Source of the DNA: Polaromonas sp.
GTDB lineage: Bacteria; Pseudomonadota; Gammaproteobacteria; Burkholderiales; Burkholderiaceae_C
DNA: 64,000 nt
Direction of reading: 5' to 3'
Assembly: GCA_030654695.1 (NCBI GenBank)
Contig: JAURWY010000003.1
Location: 1-64,000 of the forward strand
In this document: in pieces, positions 19,098 to 27,538 of the stretch
Position numbering within the stretch: the first letter of the stretch is position 1
Layout: each line of letters starts with the position of its first letter
Made by a program: the position numbers and the translations under genes
Notes under the pieces: model-generated
What the model was told of the DNA's origin: nothing
Seen by the model: only the letters and a program-made list of their open reading frames with translations
Database searches by the model: none

Positions 19098-21386
19098 TCA
19101 GCGCTTCACGCAGTCCGCGTAATAACGCTTCTTGCCTTTGGCATCTTCTTGCTCGACCAAGCCGTGGATATCGGTTTCAAAGCCGGGGCACTGGCTGTTG
19201 AACTCACGCGCGAACTTCAGGTAATCAACAATCTTTTTGTTGAACACTTCACCTGGAATCAACAGTGGAATACCCGGCGGATAAGGCGTCACCAAACCAA
19301 CGGTAATACGCCCTTCCAAGTGATCAATCTCCACCCGCTCTGTGGTGCGGTGTGCAATGTGCGCATACGCATCGCTCGGCTTCATCGCCGGGGTCAGGTC
19401 GCTCAAATACACCTCAGTCGTCAAGCGCGCAATGTCGTACTTGGCGTACTGCGCATGAATATGTTGACACAAATCAGTCAGGCCCATGCGTTCGTACTTC
19501 GGGTACTTTTGACAAAACTCAGGCAAAACACGCCACATCGGCTGGTTCTTGTCGTAGTCGTCTTTGAACTGCTGCAGCGCCGTCAGCAACGTGTTCCAGC
19601 GGCCTTTGGTGATGCCGATGGTGAACATGATGAAGAAGCTGTAGAGCCCCGTTTTTTCAACGATCACGCCATGCTCAGCCAAAAACTTGGTGACGATGCT
19701 GGCGGGAATACCGGTCTTCGCGAACTTGCCATTCAGGTCCATGCCGGGCGTGACGATGGTCGACTTGATCGGGTCCAACATGTTGAATCCGGTGGCCATC
19801 TGGCCAAAGCCGTGCCAGTTGTTGGCACCGTTTTTAGCCGTCTTGGCGCTGCGGGATTCGCCCTTGATGATCCAGTCCTTGGCCTCGCCAATGCCTTCGT
19901 CCACCAGTTTGTCGGGGCCCCACACCTTGAACCACCAGTCGGCGCCGTATTCTTCGTCAATCTTGCGCATGGCACGACGGAAATCCAGCGCCTCGGCAAT
20001 GCTTTCTTCAACCAGGGCGGTTCCGCCGGGCGGTTCCATCATGGCCGCCGCGACGTCGCAGCTGGCGATGATGCTGTATTGCGGCGAGGTTGAGGTGTGC
20101 ATCAGGTAAGCCTCATTGAAGAGGTGCCTGTCGAGCTTGGTATTTTGGGAGTCTTGCACCAACACGTGGCTGGCTTGGCTGATACCGGCCAGCAGTTTGT
20201 GGATCGACTGCGTTGAGTACACCACCGCATCCTTCGGACGCGGGCGATTTTTGCCCATGGCGTGGTACGTGCCATAGAACGGATGGAAAGCCGCATGCGG
20301 CAACCAAGCCTCGTCAAAATGCAGGTTGTCGATGTAACCGTCCAGCATGCCCTTGATGGTCTCTGTGTTGTACAGAACACCGTCATAGGTTGACTGCGTC
20401 AAGGTCAATACGCGCGGTTTGACCTTACTGGCGTCAACACCCTTCAACAACGGATTCGCGGCAATTTTGGCGCGAATGGCCTCGGGCTCAAACTCGCTTT
20501 GCGGGATCGGACCGATGATGCCGAAGTGATTGCGCGTTGGCTTCAAAAAAACCGGGATTGCGCCGGTCATGATGATCGCGTGCAAGATCGATTTGTGGCA
20601 GTTGCGGTCGACCACGACCACGTCGCCCGGTGCCACGGTGTGGTGCCAGACAATCTTGTTGCTGGTCGAAGTGCCGTTGGTCACAAAAAAGCAGTGATCA
20701 GCATTGAAAATACGCGCAGCATTGCGCTCGCTGGCACCGATGGCACCGTCATGGTCGAGCAACTGGCCGAGCTCTTCCACCGCATTGCAAACGTCGGCAC
20801 GCAACATGTTTTCACCGAAAAACTGGTGGAACATCTGACCTACCGGGCTTTTCAAAAACGCCACGCCACCCGAGTGACCCGGGCAATGCCACGAATAAGA
20901 ACCATCTTCGGCGTAGTCGAGCAAGGCCTTGAAAAACGGCGGCTGCACGCCTTCCAAATAAGTCTTGGCTTCACGAATGATGTGACGCGCCACAAACTCG
21001 GGCGTGTCCTCAAACATATGAATGAAACCATGCAATTCACGCAAGATGTCATTGGGGATGTGGCGCGAGGTTTTGGTCTCGCCGTACACATAAATCGGCA
21101 CGTCAAGATTCTTGCGGCGTACTTCAGCGATGAAATGACGCAGATTAAGCACCGCCGGGTCAAGGTCGGGGCCGGGCGTAAACTCTTCATCGTCAATCGA
21201 CAAAATGAAAGCGCTGGCTCGGCTTTGCTGCTGCGCAAACTGCGACAAATCGCCGTAACTGGTCACACCCAGAACTTCAAAGCCTTCTGATTCAATGGCT
21301 TGCGCTAGCGCACGAATCCCCAAGCCTGAGGTGTTTTCAGAGCGAAAGTCTTCGTCAATGATGATGATGGGGAAGCGAAATTTCAT
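19098..21386 (-). CDS. PLP-dependent arginine/lysine/ornithine decarboxylase
   Basis: Decarboxylates a basic amino acid to the polyamine or amine, consuming a proton. 762 residues: N-terminal receiver-like wing domain (MKFRFPIIIIDEDFRSENTS), the PLP fold with HCPGHSGGVAFLKSPVG, HFDEAWLPHAAFHPFY and the Schiff-base lysine in STQSIHKLLAG, and the C-terminal domain with YPPGIPLLIPGE. Length fits inducible bacterial decarboxylases (AdiA/CadA/SpeC); substrate cannot be decided by eye, though arginine is the common call in this family. ATG at 21386 chosen because MKFRFPIIII begins the wing fold. Convergent with the ligase gene; no antiporter adjacent, unlike acid-resistance systems. Confidence 0.88.
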   Translation of the reverse strand: MKFRFPIIIIDEDFRSENTSGLGIRALAQAIESEGFEVLGVTSYGDLSQFAQQQSRASAFILSIDDEEFTPGPDLDPAVLNLRHFIAEVRRKNLDVPIYVYGETKTSRHIPNDILRELHGFIHMFEDTPEFVARHIIREAKTYLEGVQPPFFKALLDYAEDGSYSWHCPGHSGGVAFLKSPVGQMFHQFFGENMLRADVCNAVEELGQLLDHDGAIGASERNAARIFNADHCFFVTNGTSTSNKIVWHHTVAPGDVVVVDRNCHKSILHAIIMTGAIPVFLKPTRNHFGIIGPIPQSEFEPEAIRAKIAANPLLKGVDASKVKPRVLTLTQSTYDGVLYNTETIKGMLDGYIDNLHFDEAWLPHAAFHPFYGTYHAMGKNRPRPKDAVVYSTQSIHKLLAGISQASHVLVQDSQNTKLDRHLFNEAYLMHTSTSPQYSIIASCDVAAAMMEPPGGTALVEESIAEALDFRRAMRKIDEEYGADWWFKVWGPDKLVDEGIGEAKDWIIKGESRSAKTAKNGANNWHGFGQMATGFNMLDPIKSTIVTPGMDLNGKFAKTGIPASIVTKFLAEHGVIVEKTGLYSFFIMFTIGITKGRWNTLLTALQQFKDDYDKNQPMWRVLPEFCQKYPKYERMGLTDLCQHIHAQYAKYDIARLTTEVYLSDLTPAMKPSDAYAHIAHRTTERVEIDHLEGRITVGLVTPYPPGIPLLIPGEVFNKKIVDYLKFAREFNSQCPGFETDIHGLVEQEDAKGKKRYYADCVKR

Positions 21387-21525
21387 GGTGTGCGCGAAGT
21401 TAAAAGCCTGATCCGAGAATTGCGGTAACGGGTAAAAGCGCAAAGTGTACGAAATTAATACCCCGCCCTTATGACCATCTTCTCTTTTGCTTCAAAATAA
21501 GAGTCAAACTTACAGGAGACAACCC

Positions 21526-21960
21526 ATGACAGAGGCAACCATTTGGTGGCTACTCGCGGGCGGTGCGGTGGTCGCGGAACTGCTCACTGGCACTTTTTTC
21601 CTGCTGATGATCAGCACGGCCATGGCTGCTGGCGCATTGGCTGCGCATGCGGGAGCCGACCTCACCGTGCAATTGCTGCTCGCTTCAGTCGTTGGCGGCG
21701 GCTCGGTGGTGGCTTGGTACTTTGTCAAAAAACGCCGCAAAGCCACACTGCCCAAAGACAGCAACCTCGCCTTCAACCTCGACATTGGTGAAACCGTGAT
21801 GGTCGACGGCTGGAACCCTGATGGCACGGCCAACGTGCGTTACCGCGGCGCCAACTGGACGGTTATTCGTCGCTCAGGCGAGCCTGCCGCGGTTGGCGCT
21901 CACCGCGTCATAGAAGTCATCGGTACACGTTTGTGCGTTGAAAAACTCCCGCAAAACTAA
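21526..21960 (+). CDS. NfeD family membrane protein (short form)
   Basis: A 144-residue protein with two or three N-terminal membrane helices (residues 5-65) and a C-terminal OB-fold domain (about 85-140, NLDIGETVMVDGWNPDGTANVRY in pieces). This is the NfeD1b layout, without the ClpP-like domain. Members partner with SPFH proteins in detergent-resistant membrane microdomains. An AGGAG lies seven bases before the ATG. Its partner starts 87 bp downstream. Confidence 0.85.
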   Translation: MTEATIWWLLAGGAVVAELLTGTFFLLMISTAMAAGALAAHAGADLTVQLLLASVVGGGSVVAWYFVKKRRKATLPKDSNLAFNLDIGETVMVDGWNPDGTANVRYRGANWTVIRRSGEPAAVGAHRVIEVIGTRLCVEKLPQN

Positions 21961-22047
21961 TAAGTGTTGAACTTAGAAGTCATTTCGGTCTCAAACAATC
22001 TCTTTTTGCCAGCGCTATCAGCTTTACAGAACACATAGAAAGACTCC

Positions 22048-22965
22048 ATGGAAATCGCAATTGTCATCCTGGTCATCGCCCTGATCTTCATCACCCGATC
22101 TATCAAAGTAGTGCCCCAGCAAAACTCTTGGGTCGTAGAACGACTCGGTAAATTTCAAATGGCGCTCACCCCTGGGCTTAATTTTCTGGTGCCCTTCATT
22201 GATCGCGTGGCCTACAAGCACAGCTTGAAAGAAATTCCGCTGGATGTGCCCAGCCAGATTTGCATCACCAAGGACAACACCCAATTGCAAGTCGACGGTA
22301 TCTTGTACTTTCAAGTCACAGATCCAATCCGTGCCAGCTATGGTTCGTCCAACTACATCATGGCCGTCACCCAGCTGGCACAGACATCACTTCGCAGCGT
22401 GATCGGCAAGCTTGAGCTCGACAAGACCTTTGAAGAACGGAACATCATCAATGCGCAAGTGGTCGCCGCCATTGACGAAGCCGCCTTGAACTGGGGCGTG
22501 AAGGTTCTGCGTTACGAGATCAAGGACTTGACGCCACCGAAAGAAATCTTGCTGGCCATGCAGTCGCAGATCACCGCAGAACGTGAGAAGCGCGCACTGA
22601 TCGCCGCCTCTGAAGGTCGTCGTCAAGAGCAAATCAACATCGCCACCGGCGAACGCGAGGCCTTCATTGCCCGCTCCGAAGGTGCAAAGCTCGCCGCCAT
22701 CAACAATGCCCAAGGTGAAGCGGGCGCCATCACCGCCGTGGCAGACGCCACTGCTCAAGCCATTGAGCGCGTCGCTGCAGCCATCCGCCAACCCGGGGGT
22801 GAAATGGCCGTGCAATTGAAAGTTGCAGAAAAAGCGGTCGAAGCTTACGCGAAAGTCGCCAGCCAAGCCAAAACCACGCTCATTGTGCCGAGCAACATGA
22901 CGGAAGTGTCCAGCCTCATCAGCTCTGCCATGACCATGCTGCAAGTCAACAAGGCCGCGCCTTAA
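22048..22965 (+). CDS. SPFH/band 7 protein, paraslipin (QmcA-like)
   Basis: A 305-residue membrane-anchored scaffold protein: one N-terminal helix (residues 1-18, MEIAIVILVIALIFITRSIK), SPFH domain (about 20-200, VVPQQNSWVVERLGKFQ) and an Ala/Glu-rich coiled coil (190-260) ending in LIVPSNMTEVSSLISSAM. Paraslipins pair genetically with NfeD and form oligomers in the inner membrane; the exact role is unclear. Strongly typical sequence. Confidence 0.92.
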   Translation: MEIAIVILVIALIFITRSIKVVPQQNSWVVERLGKFQMALTPGLNFLVPFIDRVAYKHSLKEIPLDVPSQICITKDNTQLQVDGILYFQVTDPIRASYGSSNYIMAVTQLAQTSLRSVIGKLELDKTFEERNIINAQVVAAIDEAALNWGVKVLRYEIKDLTPPKEILLAMQSQITAEREKRALIAASEGRRQEQINIATGEREAFIARSEGAKLAAINNAQGEAGAITAVADATAQAIERVAAAIRQPGGEMAVQLKVAEKAVEAYAKVASQAKTTLIVPSNMTEVSSLISSAMTMLQVNKAAP

Positions 22966-22969
22966 AACC

Positions 22970-23344
22970 ATGACAACCCTGAACGTGTTGGGCACCCCCT
23001 TGGTACCCTGCTCTTACGACCCATTAACCGGTTATTTCAGAGATGGCTGCTGCGAGACGGATGAAACAGACGCAGGTTCACACCTCGTCTGCGCCAGAGT
23101 AACGCAAGCCTTTCTGGACTTTTCAGTTGCGCGCGGCAACGATTTGGTCACCCCGAAGCCGCAGTGGCGCTTTGCTGGCTTGAAAGCCGGTGACCGCTGG
23201 TGTCTCTGCGTCAACCGCTGGAAAGAAGCCTTGGCCGCCGGTGTTGCACCACCCGTCATCTTGGAATGCACGCACGCCTACGCACTCAAGGTGGTGAGCC
23301 TGCAAGCCCTTGAAAGCCACGCCTTCAAAGGCGAACTTCAATAA
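22970..23344 (+). CDS. DUF2237 family protein
   Basis: A 124-residue soluble protein. NVLGTPLVPCSYDPLTGYFRDGCC at the N-terminus, then GSHLVCARVTQAFLDFS and RGNDLVTP, are the DUF2237 signatures, with conserved cysteines at CC and VCA. Function unknown. It starts five bases after the paraslipin stop, so is co-transcribed with it. Confidence 0.88.
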   Translation: MTTLNVLGTPLVPCSYDPLTGYFRDGCCETDETDAGSHLVCARVTQAFLDFSVARGNDLVTPKPQWRFAGLKAGDRWCLCVNRWKEALAAGVAPPVILECTHAYALKVVSLQALESHAFKGELQ

Positions 23345-23372
23345 TTGGGTTGGGGTCCATCATCATTTATCT

Positions 23373-23397
23373 GCAGTGGCTATTCCACTGCTAGAAT
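23373..23397 (+). promoter_or_regulatory. tRNA-Ser promoter -10 with adjoining inverted repeat
   Basis: TAGAAT at 23392-23397 is a good -10 located 13 bp before the tRNA. Immediately upstream GCAGTGG (23373-23379) and CCACTGC (23385-23391) form a perfect 7-bp inverted repeat with a 5-nt loop in the spacer region. The -35 is poor. Confidence 0.55.
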
Positions 23398-23409
23398 GTG
23401 AGGCTTCGC

Positions 23410-23499
23410 GGAAGGGTGGATGAGCGGTTTAAGTCATACGCCTGGAAAGCGTACGTGGGGTTATACCCACCGCGGGTTCGAATCCCGCCTCTTCCGCCA
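23410..23499 (+). tRNA. tRNA-Ser (GGA anticodon)
   Basis: A 90-nt class II tRNA with a long variable arm. Acceptor GGAAGGG (23410-23416) pairs with CTCTTCC (23489-23495), discriminator G as expected for serine, CCA encoded (23497-23499). Anticodon stem TACGC/GCGTA encloses CTGGAAA, anticodon GGA reading UCC/UCU. T-arm GCGGGTTCGAATCCCGC is intact. A good terminator follows 47 bp downstream. Confidence 0.96.
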
Positions 23500-23545
23500 A
23501 AATTAGGTTTATGGCCGTGTCCAACGGTCTGAAATGGAACCCCTG

Positions 23546-23585
23546 AAAGCCTCGTTTACCTACGGTAGCGAGGCTTTTTTGTTTT
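23546..23585 (+). terminator. rho-independent terminator after tRNA-Ser
   Basis: AAAGCCTCG (23546-23554) pairs perfectly with CGAGGCTTT (23569-23577), followed by T6-G-T4. No T-run on the other strand. Confidence 0.9.
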
Positions 23586-23621
23586 AGTGTGCGCCAATAA
23601 GAGCTGACAGAAAGATGTCGC

Positions 23622-24164
23622 CTAGTCCAACTGCGCGCCTGAATCTTTCACGATCTTGGACCAACGCACCAAGTCATCGCGCATCAGGGTGGCCAGCTGT
23701 TCCGGCGTACCCGGCGCGGACTCCACCCCCAAGCCGACCAAACGCTCCCGCATCTCCGGGTTGTCCATCAGTTTGATGATTTCGGTGTTGAGCTTGGTGA
23801 CAATCTCTTTCGGGGTTCCGACTGGAACGAACAAACCGTACCAAGCGTTGGCATACAGCCTGGGAATCGTCTCCGCTAACGTTGGCAAATCGGGAGAGAG
23901 CTGCGTGCGTTTTTCAGTACAAACACCCAGCAAATGATTCACTGTGCCGTTACCGGCAGACGCGTAATTGAACTTGCCAGGGCTGGCTTTAGCGAGTGCC
24001 ACCAGTTCAAGCAGATTTTTAGCCGGCACAGAGGGATTGACCGCGAGCATGTACGGGGCGACACCGACAACCATGACGGGATCAAAAACCTTCACCGGGT
24101 CGAAAGGCACCTTGCGGTAAAGAAAAGGGTTGATGGTCTGCACGCTCTGCGCGTTCAGCAGCAA
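23622..24164 (-). pseudogene. decayed TctC/Bug tripartite tricarboxylate binding protein
   Basis: The remaining 180 codons resemble the middle and end of a Bug protein (about 320 residues): LLNAQSVQTINPFLYRKVPF, FNYASAGNGTVNHLLG, then an abrupt join to LSPDLPTLAETIPR and a normal C-terminus. The signal peptide and the first about 95 residues are missing, a TAA lies two codons before the first possible start (TTG), and about 60 residues around the usual PYKG...GGQV section are absent in frame. No Shine-Dalgarno is visible. Two independent deletions point to a relic rather than a functional short protein. Lies downstream of soxF on the same strand. Confidence 0.85.
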
Positions 24165-24229
24165 GGGTTAAAGAACTGAAATAACGATAACACGATTGAC
24201 CTGGCGCGAGGAGTGTCCGAGTTCAAGCG

Positions 24230-25504
24230 TTACAGCAGGCTGTCGGCCCAAATATTGCGCGCCCAATCCCAAGCGTAAATCCCTTCTAGCTCGGTTGGCA
24301 TCGGTGATACACCGCCCGACCCTGGGACGATTTTGAAAGTTTTTTCAGCCGCACTGTATTGATGAACGCTGGCCACGTGAACCACTCGCTTGGCATCGAC
24401 AAAGCTGTAGCAAGTGTTGGTCAAGACAGGTTCTGGGTTGACGTCAAAACCGCGCAACTCAGCCACGATGGCGGACGCGGCTACCTTGGCGTGCTGATTG
24501 GCCATGTGACCCGACTTGGGCATGAACGCCGCGTTTTGGGTTGAATCTCCGATGATGTGAATATCTTTAGCAGCGGTGGATTCGAAATTTAAAAAATTGA
24601 CTTGTGCCCAGCGCCCATTCGAATTGGCCAGTCCAGTCTGCACAATGATGTCGCTGGCACGCATGCGTGGCAAAACATTCAAAACATCGGCGCGAGCAGC
24701 GTCTTGAATGTCAAATTTGAGTGTCTTGGTCGCTGCGTCGATTCGCAACAAGTTATGTGACGAACGGTATTCGACCATTCCCGGATACAACTCAGCCCAA
24801 GCTTTTTTAAATAAGTTTGGTTTTGACACCACATCTTCGTTGGCATCAAGAATCAGCACTTTCGACTTGGGCTTGTATTTTTTAAAATAAGCCGCCACCT
24901 GACAGGCTCTTTCGTACGGCCCGGGCGGGCATCTGAACGGCGCCGCCGGGATGCTGATAGCGAATACGCCGCCGTCGGGCATCTGCTGCAGTTGCTGTTG
25001 CAAAGCCAAGGTTTCGGGACCCGCCTTCCAGGCCTGCAAGGTCACACCCGCTTGATTGGCCTGCACCAAGCCGTCAATGCTGTCCATCATCAGACTGACC
25101 CCGGGTGACAGCACCAGTTTGTCGTAGGCCAGTGTTTTGCCGGAGCCTAATTGAACGATTTTTTTGAGCGGATCTACCGACGCGACCCGGTCTTTGATCA
25201 AAGAAATACCATGCTTTCTTTGCAAGGCATCAAACGAAACAGTCAACTCAGAGAGCGTGTTGGAAGCCCCTAAAACCAAGTTCGACAAGGGACAAGACAC
25301 AAAAAATGGATCGGGTTCAATCAACGTGACGCGTGCGTTGTAATCAGAAAACATGCGAACATATTTCGCTGCCGTCGCACCGCCAAAACCAGCGCCAACG
25401 ACCACCACCTGAGCCGATTGAAGGTCTGCACGGACCAGACTCGGAAACACCACACCAGCAGTTAGCAATGCGGTGGAGCGATTTAAAAAATGACGACGTT
25501 TCAT
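24230..25504 (-). CDS. soxF: flavocytochrome c sulfide dehydrogenase flavoprotein subunit / SoxF
   Basis: A periplasmic FAD protein that oxidises sulfide or assists the Sox system. 424 residues; the N-terminus MKRRHFLNRSTALLTAG carries a twin-Arg pattern (RRHFL), so Tat export is likely. VVVGAGFGGATAAKYVR (about 33-49) is the FAD-binding Rossmann motif; FFVSCPLSNLVLG and the late NTCYSFVDAK hold the cysteines corresponding to the FCSD redox disulfide. The usual FCSD C-terminal domain follows. ATG at 25504 puts the signal at the N-terminus. Last intact gene of the iorA-iorB-soxXYZA-soxF unit, 16 bp after soxA. No fccA-type cytochrome partner is adjacent. Confidence 0.88.
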   Translation of the reverse strand: MKRRHFLNRSTALLTAGVVFPSLVRADLQSAQVVVVGAGFGGATAAKYVRMFSDYNARVTLIEPDPFFVSCPLSNLVLGASNTLSELTVSFDALQRKHGISLIKDRVASVDPLKKIVQLGSGKTLAYDKLVLSPGVSLMMDSIDGLVQANQAGVTLQAWKAGPETLALQQQLQQMPDGGVFAISIPAAPFRCPPGPYERACQVAAYFKKYKPKSKVLILDANEDVVSKPNLFKKAWAELYPGMVEYRSSHNLLRIDAATKTLKFDIQDAARADVLNVLPRMRASDIIVQTGLANSNGRWAQVNFLNFESTAAKDIHIIGDSTQNAAFMPKSGHMANQHAKVAASAIVAELRGFDVNPEPVLTNTCYSFVDAKRVVHVASVHQYSAAEKTFKIVPGSGGVSPMPTELEGIYAWDWARNIWADSLL

Positions 25505-25520
25505 AGTGACCTCTGAGCTT

Positions 25521-26309
25521 TTATGGCCGGACGCCTGGGCTCTCAAGTGGCATGCCGCGAGCACGCCATGCTAGAAATAACTCGAGATCGAGCAATTCTC
25601 TAGAGCCAAAAGCATAGGGCTCAGCACGAACACCCGTTAAACAATTACGCAAGCGCCGCTCTAAAGAGCCGACCGACTGCCACTCTAGGCGGTAAATGGG
25701 ATAAGCCGTGGGATGGGCTTGTGGAATGAGACTACCAGCCAGTTTTTGCCCTGACCGATCAGCATGACACTGCGCACACGACAGATTCAATTGACCCAGC
25801 CGAAGATTGAACAAACGTTCGCCGGCGTCAAGGTTCGCAGCGTTTGCTGGACTTCGATCTACCGTGATGGGCATGCCTTTAGACTGAGTCGCCACAAAAG
25901 CTGACAGCGATAAAAGAGGTCTGCTTTCGGGTGCGAAGGGTGCAGCGTCTTGGTGTTGGGTACGACACTGATTGATGCGCCCACCAAGATTCAACAATGG
26001 CCGACCCGTAGGACTCAACTTAGGAAAACCAGCGGCAACGCCCTTCATCGAGACATTGGCATCGCCATGACACGTCGCACAAGCTTTCTTTTTGTTGCCT
26101 GTGACTTGGTGCCACAGGGCTTGCCCATCCAGCACAGCGAAGTTGGCTGGATTTGACAAGGGGTCGTCTTGCATGGCTTGGGTATCAGCCGACATCAGCT
26201 CGTAACTGGATTGCCGTTCCTTGCCAACAGGATCCGCCTTGGCTAAACCCCCGATTAAGAAGGCCGCACTGATACTGCAGCAGACGAAGACTTTAGCGAC
26301 GAATGACAT
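25521..26309 (-). CDS. soxA: sulfur oxidation c-type cytochrome SoxA
   Basis: Diheme subunit of the SoxAX cytochrome, which conjugates thiosulfate to the SoxY cysteine in the periplasm. 262 residues with a signal peptide (1-25). Two heme motifs, CATCH (77-81) and CAQCH (178-182), and the active-site heme ligand cysteine in RNCLTGVRAEP (Cys223) are all present, so this looks catalytically complete and of the diheme type. ATG at 26309 is preferred to an in-frame extension. 17 bp after soxZ. Confidence 0.93.
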   Translation of the reverse strand: MSFVAKVFVCCSISAAFLIGGLAKADPVGKERQSSYELMSADTQAMQDDPLSNPANFAVLDGQALWHQVTGNKKKACATCHGDANVSMKGVAAGFPKLSPTGRPLLNLGGRINQCRTQHQDAAPFAPESRPLLSLSAFVATQSKGMPITVDRSPANAANLDAGERLFNLRLGQLNLSCAQCHADRSGQKLAGSLIPQAHPTAYPIYRLEWQSVGSLERRLRNCLTGVRAEPYAFGSRELLDLELFLAWRARGMPLESPGVRP

Positions 26310-26326
26310 CAAAACGCTTTGATCAT

Positions 26327-26656
26327 TCAGGTCACAGCAAGTTTTCCAGTGGTGCTCGAAGCGTAGCCATTGTCCCCGGACCAATTAAATTCAAGCGTGC
26401 CGCTTTCAGTCGCCACGGTTGTAAAAATAATCATCGGGTTGGCGCCCATACCCGGGTGCAGTTCAGCCCGAAAGACTTCAACACCGCTGTATGTGCAGCG
26501 AAAATCTCGAATGATGTCGCGGGGCACACGCTGCCCGGTTTCAGTGTGCCGAAAGCCGGACTCCATATCGTGTTGCACGATGATGCGAATTTCAACAATG
26601 TCACCCTTCTTGGCGCTTGCCGGCATGGTGACCAAAGTGCGAGAAGTCTTGCTCAC
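26327..26656 (-). CDS. soxZ: thiosulfate oxidation carrier complex protein SoxZ
   Basis: Partner of SoxY in the SoxYZ carrier. 109 residues with the GTG at 26656 as start: VSKTSRTLVTMPASAKKGDIVEIR then HDMESGFRHTETGQRVPRD, the SoxZ signature, and an Ig-like fold to the end. No signal peptide, as normal: SoxZ travels with SoxY. The GGAGG before the GTG lies inside the last codons of soxY and there is one base between the soxY stop and this start, so the two are translationally coupled. Confidence 0.93.
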   Translation of the reverse strand: MSKTSRTLVTMPASAKKGDIVEIRIIVQHDMESGFRHTETGQRVPRDIIRDFRCTYSGVEVFRAELHPGMGANPMIIFTTVATESGTLEFNWSGDNGYASSTTGKLAVT

Positions 26657-26657
26657 G

Positions 26658-27101
26658 TTACACCTCCGTGCAGGCAGCAAGGGTGACCAGCGTTGCCGCT
26701 TCGCCCTGCCAAACAGAACCATCACTCATTTGCGCGATCGCCCGCACACGTTGCGAATCACCCAAACGAATTCGCGTCGTGACAGCGGCTCGACCGGCAC
26801 GCGGCGACAAATAAAAACTCACCACATTTGGTAAGGGATTGCCTTCTGCCACGATATGAATCGCTTGCACGTGATCCGCCTGCGTCATAGGGCTGACAAC
26901 CGAGACCTTCATCGTGACCAGATTACCGTTTTCAACCAGCGGTGGGATCACCAAAGTCACACGCCCCGTTGAGGCTTTTTTGCCCCTTAAAATTTTCTCA
27001 ATGGCCTGCGTGGCATCAGCCACCGTAGCGAAAGCGCTGAAGGACGGTAACCCACTGGCTACCGCAGCACTGAGAACAAAAGCTCTTCGCTTCATCGTCA
27101 T
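26658..27101 (-). CDS. soxY: thiosulfate oxidation carrier protein SoxY (variant C-terminus)
   Basis: Carrier of the sulfur substrate in the periplasm. 147 residues beginning MTMKRRAFVLSAAVASG (short twin-Arg-like signal), then the SoxY Ig-like domain (VTLVIPPLVENGNLVTMKVSV). The substrate-binding cysteine normally sits in a C-terminal GGCGG arm; here the end reads LAACTEV with the only candidate cysteine at 144, so the arm is altered. The GGAGG for soxZ is encoded in this tail. Start overlaps the soxX stop (ATGA); an ATG two codons later is equally possible. Confidence 0.88.
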   Translation of the reverse strand: MTMKRRAFVLSAAVASGLPSFSAFATVADATQAIEKILRGKKASTGRVTLVIPPLVENGNLVTMKVSVVSPMTQADHVQAIHIVAEGNPLPNVVSFYLSPRAGRAAVTTRIRLGDSQRVRAIAQMSDGSVWQGEAATLVTLAACTEV

Positions 27102-27538
27102 GGTTTCAAGCTCACTAAAAAAGCGACAACATCTTCAATGTCTTGCGCAGTCAAGAGGGTCTTGCCTGCAAACTGCGGTGCCACACGCGTGAGGCCCTCA
27201 GTGCGAAAATAAGACGGCATGATGGTGTCAGGATTGAACCGACTGGCATCGACGATACGCGCACGCAATTGGGCTGAGGTCAACAGGGCCGAACTCACCG
27301 CAAGATCCGGTGCCAGCGTGCCCTGAAAGCGCTCTTCAGGAAACGGACCGCTGTGACACAAGATACACAAACCGTCCTGACGACTCACGACCAGTGCACG
27401 CCCACGCTGAACATCACCTGCTTGCCCTGACAGCGATGCCACCACTTGGTCGCCGACAAACGTCTGCGCAACAAGGGGGCTGGGGGTGGCGAACCAGACA
27501 CTGAACGCCAACAAACACCCAGCACCCCGACCCGTCAT
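27098..27538 (-). CDS. soxX: sulfur oxidation c-type cytochrome SoxX
   Basis: Monoheme subunit of SoxAX. 146 residues with a signal peptide (1-24, ending PLVAQ), heme motif CILCH at 58-62 and the distal Met107 in DTIMPSYF, typical of SoxX. Its start codon overlaps the iorB stop (ATGA) and its stop overlaps soxY, so it is translationally coupled on both sides. Confidence 0.92.
   Translation of the reverse strand: MTGRGAGCLLAFSVWFATPSPLVAQTFVGDQVVASLSGQAGDVQRGRALVVSRQDGLCILCHSGPFPEERFQGTLAPDLAVSSALLTSAQLRARIVDASRFNPDTIMPSYFRTEGLTRVAPQFAGKTLLTAQDIEDVVAFLVSLKP

Noticed and set aside
23622..24164. Functional short TctC-type protein
   Set aside because: No normal start, no signal peptide and a missing ligand-binding section; better explained as a relic.
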